From the NCBI GenBank assembly GCA_002338255.1, contig DDHX01000056.1:94947-106373 (forward strand): DNA of 11,427 bases, written 5' to 3'. The position numbers and the translations under genes were made by a program. Of this stretch, positions 6,387-11,427 are shown piece after piece; position 1 is the stretch's first letter; each line of letters opens with the position of its first letter. The DNA is from Ruminococcaceae bacterium UBA1865. GTDB lineage: Bacteria; Bacillota; Clostridia; Oscillospirales; Acutalibacteraceae. The notes beneath the pieces were generated by a model. The model was not told the origin of the DNA, did not search any database, and saw nothing but the letters and a program-made list of their open reading frames with translations.

Positions 6387-7496
6387 ATGGCGACGGATAG
6401 AAACGCAGCGCTTGAAACGGCGCTTATGCAAATTGAAAAGCAATTCGGCAAAGGCGCGGTCATGCGTCTGGGCCAAAATGTGGCAATGAACGTGGAGTCA
6501 ATCCCGACCGGTTCCCTTTCGCTCGATTTGGCGCTTGGCATCGGCGGCCTTCCGCGCGGCCGTATTGTTGAGATTTACGGGCCGGAAAGCTCGGGTAAAA
6601 CAACGCTTGCACTGCACTGCATTGCCGAGGGGCAAAAAAACGGCGGCAACGCGGCGTTTATCGACGTTGAGCATGCACTTGACCCTGTTTACGCCCGCAA
6701 CTTGGGTGTGGATGTTGACTCGCTGCTGGTTTCCCAGCCGGACACCGGCGAGCAGGCGCTCGAAATTACCGAAGCACTTGTGCGCTCTAATGCCATCGAC
6801 GTGATCGTTATTGACTCCGTTGCGGCTTTGGTGCCGCGCGCTGAAATTGAGGGCGAAATGGGCGACAGTCACGTTGGCTTGCAGGCCCGTCTGATGAGTC
6901 AGGCACTGCGCAAATTGGCCGGCGCCATTTCAAAGTCGAACTGTGTTGCCATCTTTATCAATCAGCTGCGTGAAAAAGTCGGCGTCATGTACGGCAGCCC
7001 GGAGGTAACCCCCGGCGGCCGTGCTCTGAAATTCTACGCTTCCGTCAGAATTGATATCCGAAAAATTGAAACCTTGAAAAACGGTACGGAGCAAATCGGC
7101 TCCCGTACCCGCGCAAAGGTTGTAAAAAATAAAATTGCTCCGCCGTTCCGTGAGGCGGAATTCGACGTCATGTACGGCCGCGGCATTTCCCGCGAGGGGG
7201 AGCTGCTTGATTTGGCTGTGAAGCTGGACGTGATTCAAAAAGGCGGTTCATGGTTCTCATTTAATGAAACCCGGCTTGGACAGGGTCGCGACAATGTGAA
7301 GACTTTCCTCGCTGAAAACAAGGATATTGCGGATGCAGTGGAAGTGCTTGTGAAAGAAAACGTGGCAAAGCTTTACACCAAAAACGCACCGGCTTCGGCC
7401 TCCCCGGCAAAACCGGTTGAGGTTGTGCCGCCCGCACCTGTTAAGGCAAGCGGACGGGGTAAGGCCGCCAATATTGATATTTCGGCAGACGACTAA
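6387..7496 (+). CDS. recA: Recombinase RecA
   Basis: RecA polymerises on single-stranded DNA, catalyses ATP-dependent strand exchange in homologous recombination and activates LexA self-cleavage in the SOS response. The 369-residue length is normal. Visible motifs: Walker [10 protein letters not shown] (residues 65-73, K71), the IDVEHALDP segment, Walker [11 protein letters not shown] followed by the L1 region [15 protein letters not shown], and [31 protein letters not shown] covering the L2 loop. The C-terminal tail is Pro/Ala-rich and ends acidic (DISADD), as is usual for the regulatory tail. GGAGG (6377-6381) lies 5 bases before the ATG. The gene has its own promoter and leader hairpin and heads a recA-recX-rimO-pgsA run; the TAA stop shares its last A with the recX ATG. 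Confidence 0.99.
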   Translation: MATDRNAALETALMQIEKQFGKGAVMRLGQNVAMNVESIPTGSLSLDLALGIGGLPRGRIVEIYGPESSGKTTLALHCIAEGQKNGGNAAFIDVEHALDPVYARNLGVDVDSLLVSQPDTGEQALEITEALVRSNAIDVIVIDSVAALVPRAEIEGEMGDSHVGLQARLMSQALRKLAGAISKSNCVAIFINQLREKVGVMYGSPEVTPGGRALKFYASVRIDIRKIETLKNGTEQIGSRTRAKVVKNKIAPPFREAEFDVMYGRGISREGELLDLAVKLDVIQKGGSWFSFNETRLGQGRDNVKTFLAENKDIADAVEVLVKENVAKLYTKNAPASASPAKPVEVVPPAPVKASGRGKAANIDISADD

Positions 7497-8107
7497 TGCT
7501 GATAACAGCGCTTGAACCGCGCAGGAAAAGCCTTTCCGCTCTTTTTATCGACGGCGAATTTGCGATGAATATTGACACGGAAACCATGCTGAAATCAGGC
7601 TTTAAATTGGGACGGGAGCTTACCGACGAACAGCTCCACGAGCTGATTCAGTCGAGCGAAAGCCGCCGTGCCAGTGAAAAGGCGCTCTATCTTTTGGAGC
7701 ACCGCAGCCATTCACAAAAGGAATTGGCGGATAAGATCAGCCGTGTGACTACGCGTGAGGCCGCCGAACAGGCGGCACAGCATATGGTGGATATCGGCCT
7801 TGTCAATGACGAGGAGTACGCCCGAAGCCTTGCCGCGAATCTGCTTGTTTCAAAGGGTTTTTCCGCTTCCCGTACACAGCAGGAGCTGCTGCAAAAAGGC
7901 ATCGATAAAGAGCTTGCACAGCAGATTATTGAAGAAATTGCACCCGACCCCGTTGAGAAAATAACGGCGCTGATTCACAAAAAATACATCAGAACGCTGA
8001 ACGATGAAAAAGGCCGCCGCCGCAGCATCGCCGCGCTGCAAAGGCTCGGTTTCCGCTGGGACGATATACGAACCGCGTTAAATCAATTGAATAATGAGGA
8101 AGAATAA
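7496..8107 (+). CDS. recX: RecA modulator RecX
   Basis: RecX binds the RecA filament and modulates its assembly and activity, usually inhibiting it. The 203-residue protein shows the RecX pattern of repeated three-helix units: RRASEKALYLLEHRSHSQKEL, then a segment ending DIGLVNDEEYARSLAANLL, then SKGFSASRTQQELLQKGIDKELAQQIIEE, and a final repeat ending FRWDDIRTAL. The N-terminal 50 or so residues (ITALEPRRKSLSALFIDGEF) form the small beta-containing region common in Gram-positive RecX. The ATG overlaps the recA stop by one base (TAATG) and no strong Shine-Dalgarno is visible, so translation probably depends on ribosomes terminating on recA. This would keep RecX output tied to, and lower than, RecA. 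Identification rests on pattern and position, both consistent. Confidence 0.93.
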   Translation: MLITALEPRRKSLSALFIDGEFAMNIDTETMLKSGFKLGRELTDEQLHELIQSSESRRASEKALYLLEHRSHSQKELADKISRVTTREAAEQAAQHMVDIGLVNDEEYARSLAANLLVSKGFSASRTQQELLQKGIDKELAQQIIEEIAPDPVEKITALIHKKYIRTLNDEKGRRRSIAALQRLGFRWDDIRTALNQLNNEEE

Positions 8108-9439
8108 ATGTCATATAGTGTAGGATTGGTGAGCCTTGGCTGTGCCAAAAATCAAGTGGACGCCGAAATCATGATGGCTTCGCTGCAAAAGGCCGGCTAT
8201 GAACTGAAGGATGACGCCGCGCTCGCGGATGTTGCGATTGTCAACACCTGCGGATTTATTGAAGCTGCCAAAAAGGAATCCATTGAGGAAATTCTTGAAC
8301 TCGCCAAATTGAAGGCCGAGGGCACGATCAAGGCAATTGTTGTAACCGGCTGTTTGGCCGAGCGCTACCGTGAGGAAATTTTAAAGGAACTGCCCGAAGT
8401 GGACGCCGTGATCGGCATCGGTGCGGACAGCGACATTGCCGCCGTGATTGACAAGGCTTTGACCGGTGTAAAGGCTGAGAGCTTTCCTGAAAAAACGCTC
8501 CTTCCGTTGAGCGGCGACCGCCGACTTTCCACGCCAAGCTATTTTGCTTATTTGAAAATAGCCGAGGGCTGCGACAACCGCTGCGCTTACTGTGCCATTC
8601 CGTTTATCCGTGGGCGCTACCGTTCAAGGACGATAGAAAATATCGTGGAAGAGGCGGAAACACTGGTCAAAAACGGAGCGAAAGAGCTGATTTTGATTGC
8701 GCAGGACACAACGCGCTACGGTTGGGACATTTACGGAAAGCTGATGTTGCCGCAGCTGTTAAAGGAACTTTGCAAAATCAGTGGCGTTGAGTGGATTCGT
8801 ATTTTATACTGTTACCCCGACTATATTACCGATGAACTGCTTCAGACCATCGCCGCAGAGGACAAAATCGTAAAATATATGGATTTGCCGCTTCAGCATT
8901 GCAGCGAGCGCCTTTTGAAGGCGATGCGCCGCACAGGGAGCAGGGCAGAGCTGACCGCCCTGATTCAGAAAATGCGCGCAATGATTCCGGGCTTGATTTT
9001 ACGCACCACGCTCATCACCGGTTTCCCGGGTGAAACGGATGAGGACTTTACCGAGCTGGCTGAGTTTGTACGGGAAAACCACTTTGAACGCCTCGGCTGC
9101 TTCCCTTATTCACAGGAGGAAGGCACAGCCGCCGCAGAGATGCCCGACCAGATCGATGACGAGTTGAAACAGCACCGCATGGATATCATCATGGAAGACC
9201 AAATGAATATCATGCAGGAGTGGGGCGAAAAGCAAATCGGAAAGACCCTGCGCGTGCTTGTAGAGGGCTTTGACCGTTACGCCGAGTGCTATTTCGGCCG
9301 TTCCTACGCCGATTCGCCGGATATAGACGGTAAGATTTTCTTTACTGTGCAAGAGAAAAAGCCGAAGTACGGCGATTTCATCAATATAAAAATCAGCGAT
9401 TGCATTGATTGTGATTTAACCGGAGAAATAGTCGAATAG
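8108..9439 (+). CDS. rimO: Ribosomal protein S12 (uS12) methylthiotransferase
   Basis: RimO is a radical-SAM enzyme with two [4Fe-4S] clusters that adds a methylthio group to a conserved Asp of ribosomal protein S12. In the 443 residues, the N-terminal UPF0004 domain carries its three cluster Cys (C12 in SLGCAKNQ, C48 in NTCGF, C82 in TGCLAERY). The radical-SAM CxxxCxxC is C155-C159-C162 (GCDNRCAYCAIP), and a C-terminal TRAM-like domain spans about 375-443. SLGCAKNQ and CAYCAIP favour RimO over the tRNA-modifying relatives MiaB and MtaB. The ATG follows the recX stop with no gap (TAAATG), and its ribosome site GAGGAAG (8096-8102) lies inside recX. pgsA follows after 13 bases. All cluster ligands are present. 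Confidence 0.96.
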   Translation: MSYSVGLVSLGCAKNQVDAEIMMASLQKAGYELKDDAALADVAIVNTCGFIEAAKKESIEEILELAKLKAEGTIKAIVVTGCLAERYREEILKELPEVDAVIGIGADSDIAAVIDKALTGVKAESFPEKTLLPLSGDRRLSTPSYFAYLKIAEGCDNRCAYCAIPFIRGRYRSRTIENIVEEAETLVKNGAKELILIAQDTTRYGWDIYGKLMLPQLLKELCKISGVEWIRILYCYPDYITDELLQTIAAEDKIVKYMDLPLQHCSERLLKAMRRTGSRAELTALIQKMRAMIPGLILRTTLITGFPGETDEDFTELAEFVRENHFERLGCFPYSQEEGTAAAEMPDQIDDELKQHRMDIIMEDQMNIMQEWGEKQIGKTLRVLVEGFDRYAECYFGRSYADSPDIDGKIFFTVQEKKPKYGDFINIKISDCIDCDLTGEIVE

Positions 9440-9452
9440 AGGAGGCGCGGGA

Positions 9453-10052
9453 ATGAACCTGCCGAATAAATTAACTGTAGTCCGTGTGATACTGGTGCCG
9501 TTTTTTGTGTTTTTTCTATTGTTGCCGGGTATTCCGCATCATTATCTCTACGCACTGATTCTGTTCAGTGCCGCGGCGTATACCGACCATCTTGATGGGA
9601 AGTTAGCTCGCAAGAATAATCAAATTACAAATTTCGGTAAATTCATGGATCCCCTTGCAGATAAAGTTATGGTGGTTTCAGCGCTTGTCTGCTTCGTACA
9701 CCTTGGCCTTGCCGACACATGGTGTGTGATTTTAATTATTGCGCGTGAGTTCATCGTCACCTCCATCCGCCTTGCCGCGGTGGACAATGGCGTTGTGATT
9801 GCGGCGAACAACTGGGGCAAAACTAAAACGATCAGTCAGATTATTGCCATTGTTACTATTCTTGCTTTTCAATACATTCAGGAATTGGTTACGCTCGGAA
9901 AGCTGTCCGCCTTTACAATCGGCGGAATATCAAGCGCGGCGGTGTTTGGTCAGGTGGGCTTTGTGCTGATTTTAATTGCGACTTTCTTCGCAGTTTTTTC
10001 TGGATTTATTTATATCAAACAGAATATTGGCGCAATCAATACGACAAAATAA
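9453..10052 (+). CDS. pgsA: CDP-diacylglycerol-glycerol-3-phosphate 3-phosphatidyltransferase (PGP synthase)
   Basis: PgsA is an integral membrane enzyme that makes phosphatidylglycerophosphate from CDP-diacylglycerol and glycerol-3-phosphate, the committed step to phosphatidylglycerol and cardiolipin. The 199-residue protein has the complete CDP-alcohol phosphotransferase signature D45-x2-D48-G-x2-A-R-x8-G62-x3-D66-x3-D70 (TDHLDG to FMDPLAD), with all four metal-binding Asp. Further PgsA-like sequence is AREFIVTSIRL and GVVIAANNWGKTKT. Hydrophobic helices flank these, for example residues 8-27 and 31-43, and two near the C-terminus. The strong AGAGGAGG (9438-9445) is 7 bases before the ATG. 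His46 stands where Trp is common (TDWLDG), probably without consequence. Expression is most likely from the recA transcript, since no promoter is evident in the 13-base gap after rimO. Confidence 0.95.
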   Translation: MNLPNKLTVVRVILVPFFVFFLLLPGIPHHYLYALILFSAAAYTDHLDGKLARKNNQITNFGKFMDPLADKVMVVSALVCFVHLGLADTWCVILIIAREFIVTSIRLAAVDNGVVIAANNWGKTKTISQIIAIVTILAFQYIQELVTLGKLSAFTIGGISSAAVFGQVGFVLILIATFFAVFSGFIYIKQNIGAINTTK

Positions 10053-10067
10053 AGAAAGATATCGTGG

Positions 10068-10103
10068 CTTGCCGGTGAATATTTTTTACAGCTGTCCGGC
10101 AAG
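10068..10103 (+). terminator. Hairpin after pgsA, possible weak terminator
   Basis: A perfect 8-bp inverted repeat CTTGCCGG (10068-10075) / CCGGCAAG (10096-10103) begins 16 bases after the pgsA stop. The 20-base loop contains a T6 run and the palindrome ACAGCTGT. What follows is GGTTTACTTG, not a proper T-run, so termination may be inefficient or the hairpin may mainly protect the 3' end. Confidence 0.5.
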
Positions 10104-10105
10104 GG

Positions 10106-10139
10106 TTTACTTGACTCTTATTTTGGTATATACTATTGT
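10106..10139 (+). promoter_or_regulatory. Promoter region for the T-box-cysE-cysS unit
   Basis: Two overlapping sigma-A-like candidates exist: TTTACT (10106-10111) with TATACT (10129-10134), and TTGACT (10111-10116) with TATTGT (10134-10139), each with a 17-bp spacer. Either would start transcription about 30-40 bases before the T-box Stem I. The surroundings up to about 10178 are strongly AT-rich. Confidence 0.6.
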
Positions 10140-10179
10140 AACATTATATTGATTTTTTGCTATATTATCTGTATTGATA

Positions 10180-10409
10180 AATGCAACGAGCGGAAGAAGT
10201 ACCCGCAATGTCGGCATTAGAGAGAAAGCGTCAAGGCTGGAAGCGCTTTTTGTTGGGCAGACGGCGAAATGCATCCGTGAGCAGGCAGGGGGAAACGAGT
10301 ATCCCTGCACGGCTGGCACCGTTAATGGCCCACAAGGTATAAAACGGAGTGGAACCGCGGTATAACGACCGCCTCCGTCCCTAATTTGGGGGCGTAGGCG
10401 GTCTTTTTT
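10180..10409 (+). promoter_or_regulatory. Cysteine-specific T-box riboswitch (tRNA-Cys-sensing leader)
   Basis: This leader senses uncharged tRNA-Cys and lets transcription continue into cysE-cysS. Stem I has an ACGA...AGAAGTA start (10186-10201), then AGAGAG (10219-10224) and a distal hairpin AAAGCG/CGCTTT (10225-10230/10244-10249). The specifier region GCGAAATGCATC carries UGC (Cys) at 10270-10272. A middle hairpin GCAGGG/CCCTGC (10285-10290/10303-10308) follows. The T-box core TGGAACCGCGG starts at 10350. The antiterminator pairs ACGGAG (10344-10349) with CTCCGT (10373-10378) and GCGGT (10357-10361) with ACCGC (10368-10372), leaving the TGGAACC bulge. The bulge bases UGGA complement a tRNA end U-CCA, and U is the tRNA-Cys discriminator. 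Two independent contacts thus point to cysteine. Confidence 0.95.
10367..10409 (+). terminator. Regulated terminator of the Cys T-box
   Basis: GACCGCCT (10367-10374) pairs perfectly with AGGCGGTC (10396-10403), followed by six T (10404-10409). Its left arm is shared with the antiterminator 3' strand (10368-10378), so the two folds exclude each other. Charged tRNA-Cys favours this terminator. It ends 14 bases before the cysE start codon. Confidence 0.92.
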
Positions 10410-10423
10410 ATTGGAGGAAGGTA

Positions 10424-11071
10424 ATGTTTACGAGTCTGAAAGAAGAGCTTGATTCGGTGATCGAACGTGATCCGGCAGCAAGGTCAAGGTTAGAGGTGTA
10501 TTTCCTCTATTCCGGTTTTAAGGCGATTCGCGCTTACCGCAAGGCACATTGGTTTTATCAGCACGATATGAAATTTATTGCAAGATTTTTGTCCCAGCGA
10601 GCGCGCCACAAGACGGGGATTGAAATCCATCCCGGCGCTGAAATCGGGAAAGGGCTTTTCATTGACCACGGCATGGGCGTGGTCATCGGCGAAACAACCG
10701 TCATCGGCGACAACTGTACCCTGTACCAGGGCGTTACGCTCGGCGGCACCGGGAAAGACCACGGCAAACGTCACCCGACCCTCGGCAATAACGTGATGGT
10801 CGGCGCCGGCGCAAAAGTGCTTGGCCCCTTCCGTGTTGGTGACAATGCCCGTGTGGCGGCGGGTGCGGTTGTGCTTGACGAAGTACCCGACAACGCGACG
10901 GCGGTCGGCGTTCCGGCCAGGGTCGTTCGTCTGAACGGCGTGCGCCCGTGCAACATGGATCAGATTCACATTGCGGACCCTATTACGCAGGAATTTTGCC
11001 GTATCAGTTTACAGCTTGAAAAAATTCAAAAGCAGCTTGATGCGGCGATCAGACAAAAGGAGGAAAAATGA
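10424..11071 (+). CDS. cysE: Serine O-acetyltransferase
   Basis: CysE transfers acetyl from acetyl-CoA to L-serine, giving O-acetylserine, the carbon skeleton for cysteine synthesis. The 215-residue protein is the short Gram-positive type, lacking part of the N-terminal helical extension of the 273-residue E. coli enzyme. A helical N-terminal part is followed by a left-handed beta-helix of hexapeptide repeats ([16 protein letters not shown] onward). D81-H82 ([12 protein letters not shown]) correspond to the catalytic Asp-His pair of the E. coli enzyme, and H117 in GKRHPTLG to its second active-site His. GGTGK and the end [10 protein letters not shown] are also typical. Short CysE proteins can differ in cysteine feedback sensitivity; this cannot be judged here. 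GGAGG (10413-10417) lies 6 bases before the ATG, just after the T-box terminator. cysS follows directly. Confidence 0.97.
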   Translation: MFTSLKEELDSVIERDPAARSRLEVYFLYSGFKAIRAYRKAHWFYQHDMKFIARFLSQRARHKTGIEIHPGAEIGKGLFIDHGMGVVIGETTVIGDNCTLYQGVTLGGTGKDHGKRHPTLGNNVMVGAGAKVLGPFRVGDNARVAAGAVVLDEVPDNATAVGVPARVVRLNGVRPCNMDQIHIADPITQEFCRISLQLEKIQKQLDAAIRQKEEK

Positions 11072-11072
11072 G

Positions 11073-11427
11073 ATGAAAATTTACAACACGTTAACACGCC
11101 AAAAAGAGGAGTTTGTTCCGTTAACCGCGGGGGAAGTGAAAATTTATGCGTGCGGGCCGACTGTGTACAATTACATTCACATCGGCAACGCCCGCCCGAT
11201 CTGTGTGTTTGACGTGCTGCGCCGTTATTTGGAATACCGCGGCATGGAGGTAACCTTTGTTCAGAATTTTACCGACATTGATGATAAAATTATCAATAAA
11301 GCGAACGAGGAAGGAACCGATTATCTGACCGTATCCGAACGATATATTGAAGAGTACAAAACGGACGCCAAAGGGCTTAATGTGCGTCCGGCTACCATTC
11401 ATCCGCTTGCCACCGAAAATATCGACG
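11073..11427 (+). CDS. cysS: Cysteinyl-tRNA synthetase, N-terminal part (3' end outside window)
   Basis: CysS attaches cysteine to tRNA-Cys using ATP. The frame is open from the ATG to the window edge, 118 complete codons of a protein normally about 460-480 residues. Class I features are clear: [16 protein letters not shown] with C27, expected to be a ligand of the zinc that selects cysteine, and HIGN (H36-N39) as the HIGH-type ATP motif. [20 protein letters not shown] follows and is strongly conserved in the family. The KMSKS motif and anticodon domain are outside the window. The start is supported by AGGAGG (11058-11063), 9 bases upstream inside the cysE end, and by the usual N-terminus MKIYNTLTR. 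An alternative ATG at 11068 opens only ATG-AGA-TGA in another frame. The gene is one base downstream of the cysE stop and shares the Cys T-box, as in the Bacillus cysE-cysS arrangement. Confidence 0.97.
   Translation, partial: MKIYNTLTRQKEEFVPLTAGEVKIYACGPTVYNYIHIGNARPICVFDVLRRYLEYRGMEVTFVQNFTDIDDKIINKANEEGTDYLTVSERYIEEYKTDAKGLNVRPATIHPLATENID

Noticed and set aside
10174..10365. 63-codon reading frame in the pgsA-cysE gap
   Set aside because: It lies wholly within the T-box RNA elements, has no ribosome site, and encodes no recognisable protein.
10490..10969. 159-codon minus-strand reading frame opposite cysE
   Set aside because: It is a shadow of the codon pattern of cysE, which has unambiguous family motifs on the plus strand.
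1..11427. Mobile elements, CRISPR arrays, tRNA/rRNA genes, phage or defence genes
   Set aside because: I looked for terminal inverted repeats, transposase or integrase motifs, regularly spaced repeats and tRNA-like folds and found none; the gene content is core metabolism and signalling.

Overview
The window is chromosomal DNA from a Gram-positive bacterium, most likely a member of Clostridia (Bacillota), possibly the Ruminococcaceae/Oscillospiraceae lineage. The support is strong Shine-Dalgarno sites (GGAGG type) before most genes, tightly packed same-strand genes, a short Gram-positive-type serine acetyltransferase behind a T-box leader, a DUF1385 (YqhQ-like) gene next to prmC, and a DinR/LexA-like half-site near recA. 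The family-level assignment is an inference. All genes read on the + strand, and I see no insertion sequence, phage gene, tRNA, rRNA or CRISPR array.

Layout. (1) Bases 1-671 hold the 3' part of an M14 metallopeptidase resembling gamma-D-glutamyl-diamino acid endopeptidases, closed by a hairpin terminator. (2) Bases 797-4424 hold a lipoprotein with FG-GAP/VCBS-like calcium-binding motifs, an OmpR-type response regulator and a membrane histidine kinase, behind an extended -10 promoter. (3) The kinase overlaps a DUF1385 membrane protein gene by 8 bases, and prmC (release-factor glutamine methyltransferase) follows. (4) A separate promoter and a structured leader drive recA, then recX and rimO with essentially no spacing, then pgsA. 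(5) A 371-base gap holds a hairpin, a promoter and a complete cysteine-specific T-box riboswitch (specifier UGC; acceptor-end sequence complementary to a tRNA with discriminator U). It controls cysE and cysS; cysS runs off the right edge.

How the genes work together. The lipoprotein, regulator and kinase look like one envelope-sensing unit. The DUF1385 protein and prmC are probably co-transcribed with it without obvious functional linkage. recA and recX are recombinase and modulator, co-transcribed with ribosome modification (rimO) and phospholipid synthesis (pgsA) genes. The T-box couples cysteine synthesis (CysE) and tRNA-Cys charging (CysS) to uncharged tRNA-Cys.

Most of the window is core genome. 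The points most worth a second look are the lipoprotein/two-component/DUF1385 cluster, the recA leader (candidate SOS box and a 14-bp hairpin), and the fully readable Cys T-box. I do not see convincing evidence of an entirely new system.
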